Below are positions 35,463 through 44,957 of a stretch of 64,000 bases of DNA, in pieces; position 1 is the first letter of the stretch; each line of letters starts with the position of its first letter. The stretch comes from JBOGCH01 sp051656645 (GTDB taxonomy: Bacteria > Bacteroidota > Bacteroidia > Bacteroidales > Marinifilaceae), in the NCBI GenBank assembly GCA_051656645.1, contig JBOGCH010000040.1:186001-250000 (forward strand), in the 5' to 3' direction. A program made the position numbers and the translations under genes. The notes beneath the pieces were generated by a model. The model was not told the origin of the DNA and did not search any database. It saw nothing but the letters and a program-made list of their open reading frames with translations.

Positions 35463-36031
35463 TAGTGTTTTATTTTGTCGTTATTCATAGCACCTATCTG
35501 TATGGCCTTGCCGGTCATTGAGGTTGTGTAAGCCTGCGAACCAAGCGCACCATTAGACGCCATCGCAGCACCAACAGCATTAAATGCACCCGGAAGAGCT
35601 GCATGCATCGCCTCGCAAAATTTCTTGAGGCTATCCAGGTTCTTCTTGACTTCCTCAACCATAACCATGCCGCCATTATCACCTCCATTTATCACGATAC
35701 TGTCACAATCTATGGTGATACCGGACTCTTGAATCCCTATAGTCAGCTTTCCGCACTTATAATCAATCTTCTCAATGTCGCCATATTGACACACATAAAG
35801 TTCGTTGCTTAATCCCAACCGGGATACTAACACTACACTGCCTATGCGTGGCGTCAGTATCAATCCATTGTCGCCTACAACGCTCTTTAATCGCACGTCA
35901 TAATAACTAACTGCGCCATCACGCTCAATCGTGCACACATCGCCTGTCACCTCCGTAACCACGCCCGGAAATACTAAATCAGGATCAAGCATATCCTTGA
36001 ATTTTCGTTTTAACGCCTCAAGTTCATTCAT
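35462..36031 (-). CDS. Baseplate spike / assembly protein V-like (Mu gp45)
   Basis: The 189-residue protein has an OB-like N-terminal domain (VFPGVVTEVTGDVCTIERDG, RIGSVVLVSRLG) followed by a repetitive beta stretch with DCDSIVINGGD and a C-terminal helix. This is the layout of Mu gp45/P2 V, the puncturing spike. Its start overlaps the hub gene by 4 bp (ATGA). Confidence 0.7.
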   Translation of the reverse strand: MNELEALKRKFKDMLDPDLVFPGVVTEVTGDVCTIERDGAVSYYDVRLKSVVGDNGLILTPRIGSVVLVSRLGLSNELYVCQYGDIEKIDYKCGKLTIGIQESGITIDCDSIVINGGDNGGMVMVEEVKKNLDSLKKFCEAMHAALPGAFNAVGAAMASNGALGSQAYTTSMTGKAIQIGAMNNDKIKH

Positions 36032-36990
36032 ACCTTCATCCCAATTTCAACATTCCTACGAGCACCCGATGTCCCAAAACGAACATCTACACTCTCAATA
36101 AAATATCTACCACTACGTTCCGGATAAACAGGATCCTCCAGTTCGGCAACCATACAGGGCATCGCAAAGGGCTGTAGAAACGTCTCTATCTTGCCGCGAT
36201 AACCATCATACTTATAACGCTTCAGTTCCGTATCGGCAAGCATCTTTAATTCTGCTACAGAACTTACATCATAGAAATACAATGTTTTCTGTTCACCACC
36301 ATCATCACCAATCTTTCCCTCAATCTTCTCCCCATCACGATTAAAACAAATTGCCTTAACATTCAACCTGATATCGTCTCCTGAGATATATTTCATATCC
36401 CCATCCTTAATGACATTATATCTAAACCGATATTTAACCGTGTCGCTAATTACATCAAATGGACGGCATACATACAAGCGTCCTTCCACATCAAAGAATA
36501 CCGTTAAGCCATATGTACTTTTAAGCCATCCCAGAAGCCAATAAGCGGTCTTGCTATTCACAACTACATTCTTTAATTTTAAATCAACACAGTAGCCTAT
36601 TTGAACGCCTTTTAAAAGGATGTTTAAACACTGTTTAAGCGACACCTCTTTAGCGGAATAAACCAAATTAGTCTGCCTTAACGGATAAGCAGCATCTTCG
36701 CATTCTATCTCAATGGGTACTTTATAATTTAATCGTTTAACATAGCCTCTAAACTCTTCGCGCAAATCGCCATCGTATCCCAATTTAATTACAACAGGAT
36801 CACCCACCTTTATCGCCTTAGCAGTTTCAATGGTCGTTGATATTTCGCCATCCTGTTTAAGTACCGCCGTAACCGGGAGCTTTATAACGGCCGCAGCACC
36901 TATTGTGTCAATACCGTGCTTAATCCGCACATCATTAACACTCTTAATGGTATAAGCTCCAATTTTTATATTTGCTCCAAGTACATGCAT
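36028..36990 (-). CDS. Baseplate hub protein D-like (Mu gp44)
   Basis: The 320-residue protein sits where the hub (gp44/D) is found, immediately before the spike gene. Blocks such as VRIKHGIDTIGAAAVIKLPV, EEFRGYVKRLNYKVPIEIE, CEDAAYPLRQTN and GYRGKIETFLQPFAMP fit tail-hub beta domains of this family. It connects tube and spike. Assignment is from order plus moderate pattern match. Confidence 0.68.
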   Translation of the reverse strand: MHVLGANIKIGAYTIKSVNDVRIKHGIDTIGAAAVIKLPVTAVLKQDGEISTTIETAKAIKVGDPVVIKLGYDGDLREEFRGYVKRLNYKVPIEIECEDAAYPLRQTNLVYSAKEVSLKQCLNILLKGVQIGYCVDLKLKNVVVNSKTAYWLLGWLKSTYGLTVFFDVEGRLYVCRPFDVISDTVKYRFRYNVIKDGDMKYISGDDIRLNVKAICFNRDGEKIEGKIGDDGGEQKTLYFYDVSSVAELKMLADTELKRYKYDGYRGKIETFLQPFAMPCMVAELEDPVYPERSGRYFIESVDVRFGTSGARRNVEIGMKV

Positions 36991-36992
36991 TG

Positions 36993-37595
36993 TTAGTCAA
37001 TTATTAATTCAAAACTCTTATCGCTCACTGCTGTTATCTTTATAGCCTGTAAATCCTCATACCCGGGCATACTAGGATAGTCAATGCTTTTTATTACAAC
37101 TTTGTCATCACTCTCAAGTATTAAGTCAGTAAGGGCGCACTGTAGTGTAACCGGCTCATTGATATTATACAATTCATCAATTTCACTTATTGCATCTTCA
37201 GGGTATTCACCATTACCGGATATAACTCCGGCTATACTAATCTCATAATCGTCAACGGCAATTAATTCTTTAACAGAACCCCTACGACCAACCATTGCAG
37301 TCTCAACAATAGTCTTCTTCCCAACAGCTTGAATCACCGCATTGGGTATTTCATAACTCTTTCCGCGATACACAAATACAACAGGCATAAACACCCATAT
37401 CCCGTTCACGTCTCGCTTGCGCAAAAGCGATCCTTTTTTTGTATACTCTTCAACCTCGTTTTCATTGGTATACTCAAAGTCATCTCCCTGAAGCTCTCCG
37501 GCGCGTTTCTTCCGGAACCATAATCCAGGATAAGGCAACCCTTTACAACCTACAAGGTTCTTCAGTATGTTCTGTATGTCAAACCTACTTCTCAT
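36993..37595 (-). CDS. DUF6046-type tail protein
   Basis: The 200-residue product is of a kind seen between tape measure and hub in Bacteroidetes contractile phages (DUF6046). Characteristic stretches are VELIAVDDYEISIAGVISGN-like text (here KELIAVDDYEISIAGVISG) and YPEDAISEIDELYNINEPVT, which also occur in P2 U / DNA-circularisation relatives. It could be a tail-terminator or hub-adapter. It overlaps the tape-measure gene stop by 4 bp. Confidence 0.62.
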   Translation of the reverse strand: MRSRFDIQNILKNLVGCKGLPYPGLWFRKKRAGELQGDDFEYTNENEVEEYTKKGSLLRKRDVNGIWVFMPVVFVYRGKSYEIPNAVIQAVGKKTIVETAMVGRRGSVKELIAVDDYEISIAGVISGNGEYPEDAISEIDELYNINEPVTLQCALTDLILESDDKVVIKSIDYPSMPGYEDLQAIKITAVSDKSFELIID

Positions 37596-40000
37596 GCGTC
37601 CATAAACTCTTTAAGGGTGTCTATTACATAATTCTTAATCTCATCAGCACCTTTACCGTCAGCGTGTGCAATGTTTATCACTATCTGATCGCAAAAGCGC
37701 TCCATTCGCACATTTTTATCATCGGGCCTATCAAGAGAATCAAACGTCTGAGGAGTCCCGGCAGTGGCAACACTCAAAGGCAATGCAACTGCCGCAGCAG
37801 CTCTTGCAAGAGATGGCATATATACTTTAGGATTTAACCTATTTACAATACCTGCATAGTCCGATGAATTGTGCTTATTTGCAACAACATTACCAAGGTC
37901 TATAACCTTGCCACCGGAACCGGTTCCTTTTTTACCACCCAATGACGCCATAAGAGATTCAAATGTTTTACCTCCGGCCACCGACGCAACTTTATCAATA
38001 ACACTTCCCGGCACGCCATCCTCTGTTGATGTAGCTTGCGAAGCCGCCCAACTGTCACGTCCGGCTTGCTTGCCTTTTTGCCATGCAGATGAATAGTCTG
38101 TTTTTTGATGAGCGTTATATATTACGCCAACAACACTACCTTCAACCATACCATGACCAATTTCAGAAAAACCTTTCTTAGCAGCGTCTGCCGCTTCCTT
38201 AAAGTTCCCCTTAAAGAGATGACCAATAGCTGTGGCCACACCCGAAATGCCCGATATTATCTTCTTGAAAGGAGTTACAATACTATCAAACAAAGATTTC
38301 CCAAACGACTTAATGACCTCCCATGTACCCATAATAACCTCACGAAAGCCTTCAAATTTATTCCAGGCATAAACTATTGCCGTAACTACAGCTCCTATCG
38401 CTAACACAATCCAAGCTAATGGACAAGCATAAATGGCTGTATTAAAAGCCCATTGCGCTGTCGTTGCAATATGTGTCTTAACGGCAAGTACACTATCCCA
38501 TAATGTCTTTGCTTTTGTAGCTATAACATCTTTGTGCTTTAACGCGGTATTTATAGCAAGAATGGCTCCAAATGCGGTAAGCGTAGTTGTAAGAGCAATC
38601 ACCCACGGAGTACCCTCCTGCAAGTGCGTCCACCACGATCCAAACAAACCAATAATCCACTCAAGTGACGAACCCACACCATACAACACCATGGCAAGCG
38701 CATCAATACCAACATTAACAATGGGTAAAAACACACTCCCAAAATCCTCGGCAACATAGCCCAACAAATTCCAAGTACCATGCAGTTTGTTCATTGTGTT
38801 GTCACTGGCAAGCAACGTTCTCATCGTTTCACCGGCTGCATTACTCGTTGCACTCAAGCTATCGGCAAGCTTCATAACGTCAGCGGTTAGGATAGCAAAC
38901 GCATTCTTCGCCTCCTTATCAACAAGTCCAATGCTCTGTAACACATTTGACTTCTGCTCATCATTAAGCGGTGCTAATACCTTATTCAGGTCGCCAAAAA
39001 TATCCACAAAGCTCCGTATCTTACCGGTATCGTCAAACACGTCAACACCTGCCTTTTTTAACTTGTCACGTATGTCAGATTTCCCCAGAGCTCCAAACGC
39101 ATTTTCCATCAATACGGCAGCACGCTCAGCACTCTGACCTTTACCCGTCATGTAGGCAAATACCCCGGCAACCTCTTTAAAAGCAATACCAAGGTTACTA
39201 CCACCGGCTATCAGGTTAGGCATATACCGTGCAAAGTCAGCAAACTCACCTGCACCCACGCGCTTAGCGGCAAACAACGTGTCAAGTACTTCCTGAGCGT
39301 TGGTGTTCTCTTTGCCGATAATGGATAAAGATTGTGCAAGCGCTCCGGCTACAACATTCATGTCAGTGGATCCTGCTTTAGCACCTTTCAATGCGGCATC
39401 AAAAATGGATAACGACTGATTCACATCACCCACCTGTGATAAGATTTTTTCAAAAGCATCCGGGGCACTTCCAAGTGCCGCCTTGTTGTCCTTGACAATT
39501 GCTTTTAACTTGCCACTCAACACATCTAACTCTTTCGGATTATATTGTGCAGTAGCATTAATCTTACCCATGCCACTCTCAAAACTCATGGCGCTTTTAG
39601 CTCCTGCCGCAATACCGGCACCTGCCAAAACAAGTGGATTAGTCACCACTCCCGGCAGGGATGAAAAAGCATCGCTCATCCACATTTTAAACTTACCACC
39701 TCGTACATTCTCGAGTTTGTCAATTTCCTTTCCAAGTTTATTGATTTCCTTATTGTAGGTCTTTAGTGTATTTAAATCGTTAGGATTTATCAATTCACGC
39801 TCCGCTTGCAACAAGCGCATCTTATCACGTAGCGTTGAGATACTTCGACCAAAATCTTTAGTAGTTCTGTCAAGTTTCTCCTGTGCCGCCCTCATGTGAT
39901 TAAACTTATCAGCAGTCTCAGTGGATGCCCCGGTAATCTTCTGAATCTTACCTGACACCTGGTCTGTTAAACTGATTATATATTCGTACTTTCCGGACAT
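37592..40000 (-). CDS. Tail tape measure protein
   Basis: The 802-residue protein sets tail length. It has an N-terminal coiled coil (about residues 30-105), a TP901-type tape-measure domain (about 125-400; SFESGMGKINATAQYNPKEL, AGEFADFARYMPNLIAGGSN, VFAYMTGKGQSAERAAVLME), hydrophobic segments (about 430-560) and a low-complexity C-terminus. The start codon overlaps the stop of the frameshifted chaperone as TAATG. Confidence 0.9.
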   Translation of the reverse strand: MSGKYEYIISLTDQVSGKIQKITGASTETADKFNHMRAAQEKLDRTTKDFGRSISTLRDKMRLLQAERELINPNDLNTLKTYNKEINKLGKEIDKLENVRGGKFKMWMSDAFSSLPGVVTNPLVLAGAGIAAGAKSAMSFESGMGKINATAQYNPKELDVLSGKLKAIVKDNKAALGSAPDAFEKILSQVGDVNQSLSIFDAALKGAKAGSTDMNVVAGALAQSLSIIGKENTNAQEVLDTLFAAKRVGAGEFADFARYMPNLIAGGSNLGIAFKEVAGVFAYMTGKGQSAERAAVLMENAFGALGKSDIRDKLKKAGVDVFDDTGKIRSFVDIFGDLNKVLAPLNDEQKSNVLQSIGLVDKEAKNAFAILTADVMKLADSLSATSNAAGETMRTLLASDNTMNKLHGTWNLLGYVAEDFGSVFLPIVNVGIDALAMVLYGVGSSLEWIIGLFGSWWTHLQEGTPWVIALTTTLTAFGAILAINTALKHKDVIATKAKTLWDSVLAVKTHIATTAQWAFNTAIYACPLAWIVLAIGAVVTAIVYAWNKFEGFREVIMGTWEVIKSFGKSLFDSIVTPFKKIISGISGVATAIGHLFKGNFKEAADAAKKGFSEIGHGMVEGSVVGVIYNAHQKTDYSSAWQKGKQAGRDSWAASQATSTEDGVPGSVIDKVASVAGGKTFESLMASLGGKKGTGSGGKVIDLGNVVANKHNSSDYAGIVNRLNPKVYMPSLARAAAAVALPLSVATAGTPQTFDSLDRPDDKNVRMERFCDQIVINIAHADGKGADEIKNYVIDTLKEFMDA

Positions 40001-40487
40001 TACACTAATAATTTACCTATTGACATTGCCAACATATTGGCCTGATATCTCAAAAACCACTCCGCTTCAAAAATGCGCTGCACCCACTGTCCATCATCAA
40101 GGTCATCGGGATCAATACCCAAGGTACAGCGTATTAACGCATCGGCGCAAAATAGATAAGCGCGCTCTTTGCCTACTTGTGTATCGCTTATAGCTTTTTT
40201 AGCTCACCCTGCTTAATCTCAATCAAGTCACCCACCATTGACGACAGGCCTAAAAAATAGGCATCATCATCCTTGATAACATCATCACCCTCAAGCCAAC
40301 AATTCTTAATCAATAGTTCGTTGTATTTTAAAGGATCATTCTTGCCAACAACGGCAGCAGCCGACAATACTTTACGGTCAGGTTTCTTCAAATAGCAACG
40401 TTTCACTTTGCCATTTTCGTCCTCTACCTCATACACAAATACCTGCCCGTGCTTCGCTTTTAGCGCGTCTATTCTTTCTTGTTCCAT
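40000..40487 (-). CDS. Tail assembly chaperone, -1 frameshift product (G-T type)
   Basis: The zero-frame protein (40487-40188) ends GELKKL just after the heptamer A AAA AAG at 40200-40194. A -1 slip there opens a second frame that continues AISDTQVGKERAYLFCADAL to the stop at 40002-40000 and adds about 64 residues. The same arrangement makes the long chaperone form in lambda (G/GT) and Mu (gp41/42). The two forms hold the tape measure and recruit tube subunits. Confidence 0.8.
40188..40487 (-). CDS. Tail assembly chaperone, short form
   Basis: The 99-residue zero-frame product (MEQERIDALKAKHGQVFVYE) lies between tube and tape-measure genes. LKKPDRKVLSAAAVVGKND and NCWLEGDDVIKDDDAYFLGL resemble Mu gp41-like chaperones. 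Most ribosomes should stop at 40190-40188, and a minority shift into the T frame. Confidence 0.75.
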   Translation of the reverse strand: MEQERIDALKAKHGQVFVYEVEDENGKVKRCYLKKPDRKVLSAAAVVGKNDPLKYNELLIKNCWLEGDDVIKDDDAYFLGLSSMVGDLIEIKQGELKKL

Positions 40488-40493
40488 TGGAAT

Positions 40494-40922
40494 TTAAATT
40501 ACATTAGGTATAACATCAAGGGCGATAAATGGAAGTGTTATCTCCATGTGCGCATCGCCATCTTTAAAACTCTTTTCATACTCAGTTACCGATGCCTTCA
40601 CAACACGATCAGTGGTCAGGACACCATCTTTCAGATAGGTCACGATGATATCAAAATCAATATCCGTCAAATCCTCATAACCTTTCTCCTGCGCCGCTCT
40701 GTCAAGAGCAATTACTTCACTTTGTCTAAGCGTTAAGCTTCCGTCAAATGTCTTCTTGCCCTTCTGAATGCCGTGAGATCTTTTACCGGCTCCCGGAAGC
40801 AGCGTTTTGTCTCGCTTAATCTTATAAGCCACCCCAATGGCGCCTATAACCGGACGTCCCAGAATTACAACGGTAGTATCGCTGTATTCGTATTCGCTTG
40901 TATCAAGATAATTTCTTGCCAT
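40494..40922 (-). CDS. Tail tube protein
   Basis: The 142-residue product lies directly downstream of the sheath gene, sharing TAATG. It is beta-rich with a conserved-looking HGIQKGKKTFDGSLTLRQSE block and a C-terminal MEITLPFIALDVIPN. Position and size are those of the tube subunit in Mu-like phages of Bacteroidetes. Confidence 0.72.
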   Translation of the reverse strand: MARNYLDTSEYEYSDTTVVILGRPVIGAIGVAYKIKRDKTLLPGAGKRSHGIQKGKKTFDGSLTLRQSEVIALDRAAQEKGYEDLTDIDFDIIVTYLKDGVLTTDRVVKASVTEYEKSFKDGDAHMEITLPFIALDVIPNVI

Positions 40923-42097
40923 TAGTCGCTAATCGTATTAAATGATAAATCAACATTAATCTCACTCAATGTGCCTTGAGGCAAAAGCTTACACTTCACA
41001 TTAAGCACACCGGTACTTAACACATTCTGATTTGGATCAATATAAGCCTCAAACTTGCTTATCTCACCGGACATACCTGCATTAACCGCACTCTCAACCA
41101 TGCCCTCAAAGTTTTTCACTACGCCCGTCTCCATCTTGCCGGCGTCATCCACATAGACAGTATCCATAATCTCATTTACATACGTGTCGTAAACAATGCG
41201 CATAGCCTTATCGATAACACGTCCTAAATTCAAATTACTATAGTCGTCAGTTAGTGGTGCAGACATAGGATCACCATTCAGACAACAACCGGACCTACCC
41301 GGATACGTACGGAAAAAGATATATCCGGCATCATGCAATACTTCCCAGTTGTTAAACTCTTCGTCAGCACTCTTTCCGTTTGTAAAATATCCTTCACCAA
41401 GCAAAGTGCCGTCCTTTACTCTGCCAAGCGATTGATGTACACTAATTCGTGCGGCACGACCTAAGATTCTACCCATGGCAGCATTCTGTTTTACACCAAT
41501 CTTACCATCACTGGCCATCACCATCGCAACACGGTTTGCGTTACCTTCTCTCGGCTTATGGATACCTGTTGTCTGTCCATTCCAAGCGGCTGGCACAAAA
41601 CCTCTGAATGGCGATATATAACCGGCATACTCCTCAGCAACGGTCTGCATTGCTGTCACTGCACTTATCGCCTCTCCGTCAATACACTTAGTCATCGTAG
41701 GCGTATATCCGGCATCGGGTACGTGGTTAATGGCAACAAGTCGCACTCTACGTCCGGAACCATTAAGCAATACGCGCAATGGCGAATTATCGCCTGTCCC
41801 TACCATAGCCGACAATAAACTAGCACCTGCCACCACTACAAGATAAAACTCACTTCCCTCCCCGGCTTCTGCGTAAAAAGCGCGCACCTCTTTATCAATA
41901 AGTGCGTTGTTTGCAGCTGTCACGCCAAGTGTCGCAAGGTTTTTTGTTCCCGTAAGTTTGTAACACTTGTTAAGTTCCAACGTTCCGACAACCGCCGTTC
42001 CGGTCAAGATCATTCCGGCAATACCATCTTCAGGAGCAGCTACACCGCGTCCCAAATTTCCATTACCCAGCGTTACTTTTACATTTGGTAAACTCAT
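40922..42097 (-). CDS. Contractile tail sheath protein (DUF2586-like)
   Basis: The 391-residue protein begins PNVKVTLGNGNLGRGVAAPE, the DUF2586 sheath type, and contains FRTYPGRSGCCLNGDPMSA, DDYSNLNLGRVIDKAMRIVY and a C-terminal strand pair for sheath interlocking (FEAYIDPNQNVLSTGVLNVK). It shows that the phage is a myovirus. It precedes the tube gene in the usual order. Confidence 0.85.
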   Translation of the reverse strand: MSLPNVKVTLGNGNLGRGVAAPEDGIAGMILTGTAVVGTLELNKCYKLTGTKNLATLGVTAANNALIDKEVRAFYAEAGEGSEFYLVVVAGASLLSAMVGTGDNSPLRVLLNGSGRRVRLVAINHVPDAGYTPTMTKCIDGEAISAVTAMQTVAEEYAGYISPFRGFVPAAWNGQTTGIHKPREGNANRVAMVMASDGKIGVKQNAAMGRILGRAARISVHQSLGRVKDGTLLGEGYFTNGKSADEEFNNWEVLHDAGYIFFRTYPGRSGCCLNGDPMSAPLTDDYSNLNLGRVIDKAMRIVYDTYVNEIMDTVYVDDAGKMETGVVKNFEGMVESAVNAGMSGEISKFEAYIDPNQNVLSTGVLNVKCKLLPQGTLSEINVDLSFNTISD

Positions 42098-42109
42098 CTT
42101 TCTTATTTT

Positions 42110-42424
42110 TTAGCGTTCAACATCTATCAAACAAAGTTTCCCTTCACTCAGTCCGGATTGGTGATATTGCGCCATGTTCTTATCACGCTCAAAGAAGACC
42201 TGACCATCGGAACTCACATAAAAACGTTTCTCCTTGGGGTAAGCCTTGGCATAATCATCAACCAATACCTCAAACTTGCTTCGCTTTTTAACATCTTTCT
42301 TCTCCGACTCATCAATCTTCTCATTTTGCTCAATCCCGGCACCATTCTCTACCTCTTTAACTTCGGAGTTCTCAACTGTGTCCATCCCGGCAACATCTAT
42401 AATTTCTTCAACCTTATCTTTCAT
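42110..42424 (-). CDS. Small acidic/basic protein, unknown
   Basis: From ATG 42424 (MKDKVEEIIDVAGMDTVEN) the product is 104 residues: an acidic N-terminal half followed by KKDVKKRSKFEVLVDDYAKA and FYVSSDGQVFFERDKNMAQY. A start at 42505 would lie inside the previous gene. ATG overlaps the previous stop as ATGA. Function is unknown; a head-tail joining or sheath chaperone role is possible from position. Confidence 0.6.
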   Translation of the reverse strand: MKDKVEEIIDVAGMDTVENSEVKEVENGAGIEQNEKIDESEKKDVKKRSKFEVLVDDYAKAYPKEKRFYVSSDGQVFFERDKNMAQYHQSGLSEGKLCLIDVER

Positions 42425-42942
42425 CTTAATCGTATTATTTTGATTACAAAACCTAAAGCCATTCCTATTGCCATCCATATTATAGCGGTACTTGCACGCT
42501 CCCATATCGAAGGAGGCTTTTCTATTATTACATCACGCTCACTTATTGTTTTTTGGAGACGTTCAATTTCTCTGTATTGTTCTTGTATAATTAGCTCCAA
42601 GCTGTCACACGTAGATGTTATATACACTAAGCTATCTCTATACTCAACTCTCACCCCGGCTTGCCCTGCTTTTGCCGTATAACTTGAGCCGGGTGGTAAG
42701 TTCTTAATATCCTCCGGATAAAGGAGGAGGGAGACCTGCGATGGTGGCACCTTCACCAACCCCATCTTCGTCACTTCCCTCACCGTTGTCGAGTCGCTCT
42801 CTACGATGCTCTCTCGAAACATCTCTTTTTGCACCGTGCAGGACGTGATCAACAGGACAGCGAAGCAAATACTTGCAATTATTGCGACTTTGGATAGCAC
42901 GCCTAAGCACCGCAAGCTCTTTATAAACTTTGTTAATATCAT
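42421..42942 (-). CDS. Candidate unimolecular spanin (lipobox plus C-terminal membrane segment)
   Basis: The 173-residue protein has a hydrophobic N-terminus ending in a lipobox (AVLLITSC, Cys near residue 35), a central region with a coiled coil (about 112-138; LIQEQYREIERLQKTISERD), and a C-terminal membrane helix (ASTAIIWMAIGMALGFVIKI). Lipid anchor outside, coil, and inner-membrane helix is the u-spanin plan, which joins both membranes for the last step of lysis. It overlaps the upstream 127-codon gene by 239 bases in another frame, as spanin genes often do. A signal-anchored lipoprotein of another role remains possible. Confidence 0.6.
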   Translation of the reverse strand: MILTKFIKSLRCLGVLSKVAIIASICFAVLLITSCTVQKEMFRESIVESDSTTVREVTKMGLVKVPPSQVSLLLYPEDIKNLPPGSSYTAKAGQAGVRVEYRDSLVYITSTCDSLELIIQEQYREIERLQKTISERDVIIEKPPSIWERASTAIIWMAIGMALGFVIKIIRLR

Positions 42943-43087
42943 TGCTCTGATTTTTAATTATCTCCATCAAGTTCTCATAAGTGGTCTTTGTGGATTCCGT
43001 TTGCAACTTGCGTCTGTTTACAAGCCATGTCACCACTGCTCCCAAAAAACCCGATGGCAGAGCAAACTGCAAAAACTCCATCCACAT
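42704..43087 (-). CDS. Small membrane protein of the lysis region (holin or i-spanin candidate)
   Basis: The 127-residue product has one N-terminal membrane helix (FALPSGFLGAVVTWLV, residues about 8-23), a basic NRRK turn, then a coiled coil (NLMEIIKNQSNDINKVYKEL) and an Arg/Gly-rich tail whose composition reflects the overlap with the spanin-like frame. The helix plus coil would suit an inner-membrane lysis partner. The last 80 codons overlap the next gene, so the true functional end may be shorter. Confidence 0.5.
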   Translation of the reverse strand: MWMEFLQFALPSGFLGAVVTWLVNRRKLQTESTKTTYENLMEIIKNQSNDINKVYKELAVLRRAIQSRNNCKYLLRCPVDHVLHGAKRDVSREHRRERLDNGEGSDEDGVGEGATIAGLPPPLSGGY

Positions 43088-43098
43088 AAGCCTACTTA

Positions 43099-43959
43099 TT
43101 AGGGTTTAGCCGAATAAATGGCACCCATATACTTACCACGCATTGACAATGCGGTAAAGCGTTGCTGGAAACCAATAACATCACCACGCTGATCAGGATC
43201 CTTATACTTGGCAAACACCTCTGTGTCTCCAACGGCGCGACACACCTCGTCTTTCAAGTAGAACAGCGATGCCTGTGTATCATTAGCCCCTACAACTGAT
43301 CCCATTGCTTTTTTCTTCTTAGTAGTTGTGTCAAAGAATGGCAAGCTATTGTAACTGTACAACTTAAAGCTAAACACTTTATTGTCGCTCAGAATCTGCT
43401 TATACATCTTAATGTCTTGAGCTCTCAAGTCAGCAAGATGCTGCGCATTCAGTACAGCCACAAGGGAGTTCATGTCAACATCCAAAGCTCTATACTTCGC
43501 CTCAATATCAAGCAAATCCTCAAAGGTCAGAGCTTTGACACCTGCCTTGTTTGTGCCTCCGCCTGTTGCCAAAACAGGAGTGTAAATTCCATCCTCTCCG
43601 GGACACCAATTGTAAGCTGCATAGGCACTCTCTTTTTTCAACAATGCAGCTTTGTGGCTACGCACCACGCTCTCCATCTTGTTGTATGCACTCTCTTTTT
43701 CTTCAACATTGCGAACCACAGTGTTTTTCGTATCGAAAGTGTGCAACACCAACTCCTTGGGAATATCCTCACGTTGCGCTGTTGGAACAGGAAACACAGT
43801 ATTGTCAATCAACACTTCCGGATCAACACCCGCTTCCGCCAAATGGAGCTTGTTATACTCTACAAATTCACTCAAATCTCTTGATTCACTCAAAAACGAT
43901 GTATCCGGGATTAATCCCTCAAGTATCATCGCCGTCCATAATTCTTTTGCAATAGCCAT
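43099..43959 (-). CDS. Major capsid protein
   Basis: The 286-residue protein lies right after the prohead protease gene, in the capsid position of Mu-like phages. It looks HK97-like: an N-terminal arm, a central helix (FEDLLDIEAKYRALDVDMNS), and a C-terminal block YKDPDQRGDVIGFQQRFTAL typical of Bacteroidetes Mu-like capsids. There is no scaffold domain in it; the preceding protein carries that. Confidence 0.75.
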   Translation of the reverse strand: MAIAKELWTAMILEGLIPDTSFLSESRDLSEFVEYNKLHLAEAGVDPEVLIDNTVFPVPTAQREDIPKELVLHTFDTKNTVVRNVEEKESAYNKMESVVRSHKAALLKKESAYAAYNWCPGEDGIYTPVLATGGGTNKAGVKALTFEDLLDIEAKYRALDVDMNSLVAVLNAQHLADLRAQDIKMYKQILSDNKVFSFKLYSYNSLPFFDTTTKKKKAMGSVVGANDTQASLFYLKDEVCRAVGDTEVFAKYKDPDQRGDVIGFQQRFTALSMRGKYMGAIYSAKP

Positions 43960-43982
43960 TTTAAATGCTGTTTAAACTGTTT

Positions 43983-44957
43983 TTACTTCTTGTTGCAAAT
44001 CTCTTTGTATGCCTCCGGATTGCTTACCTTCAACTGTTGTAATCCTGCCATGTCGTTTTTCATCCACGCCGATAACGTCCATGCTTTACGCTCAGCAGGT
44101 ATGTCACTTGATCCTCCTACCGGAGTAACAACAGCACTCAGCGACTGGCGCTCCTGAATACCTCCAAGCATTGTCTTTAATGCAGTCAAATTGGTTGCTC
44201 CAAAGTCAACATAACTTTGCTTATCCTCAGCCTTAATCTTACCTTCTTTAATGGCCAATTCAACAACATCGCTTACCTCCTTGGCATTTTTTGCATCAAC
44301 ATCGCTCTTCAGGTTCAGATACTTTTTGTTGATATCCTCATACTTGGCATGCAATGCAGTAATTGCCTCACTAATTACTGTTGTGTCTGCCGTATCATTG
44401 ACACCTAGACACACACGCGCTTGTGCGCTTAATTCAATTCTCACTGGTTGTGTAGACATAATGTTTTGATTTGTTTTATCTGCCGATAATTGTGCAATCC
44501 CCTTAACGTGTAACTCTATGCGGTCCTCACTAATCATGTTTTGCTCACCATCGTAAATGCGGAGCGATAGCGCACCGGCATTACTTGGAACAGAACAAAC
44601 AGACACCTCCAGCAATTCCCAACGCGTAACATATAATTCATATTCTTTTGTGGTAGGATTCTCGCGCCATTCTGCATCATGTATAAAAATGCCGGGACTT
44701 GCGCCTTTTACATACTCTCTCTCTACCTTTCCGGCTATGCGTGCCGATGCTGGGTCCTCCATATCAAAGTCTGTATCGGCCGATAATATTACACCCTCAA
44801 TCTCCATGTTGTTCCAACGTCCGATAATATCACCTAGATCGTGATTAAATAACATAACAGGATTATTATTAAACCGGGTAAAATCACCCCCGGCATTAAC
44901 CAGGTAAAAACCGTGTGAGTTCTTTTTTGATTCGTTGTTGATTACAAATTTTGGCAT
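43983..44957 (-). CDS. Prohead protease / scaffold protein (Mu gp32-like)
   Basis: The 324-residue protein has an N-terminal serine-protease domain (about residues 1-150; VMLFNHDLGDIIGRW with the catalytic His, SVCSVPSNAGAL with the catalytic Ser) and a C-terminal helical, charged part (about 190-324) that would scaffold the prohead. It is first in the minus-strand late operon. Confidence 0.72.
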   Translation of the reverse strand: MPKFVINNESKKNSHGFYLVNAGGDFTRFNNNPVMLFNHDLGDIIGRWNNMEIEGVILSADTDFDMEDPASARIAGKVEREYVKGASPGIFIHDAEWRENPTTKEYELYVTRWELLEVSVCSVPSNAGALSLRIYDGEQNMISEDRIELHVKGIAQLSADKTNQNIMSTQPVRIELSAQARVCLGVNDTADTTVISEAITALHAKYEDINKKYLNLKSDVDAKNAKEVSDVVELAIKEGKIKAEDKQSYVDFGATNLTALKTMLGGIQERQSLSAVVTPVGGSSDIPAERKAWTLSAWMKNDMAGLQQLKVSNPEAYKEICNKK

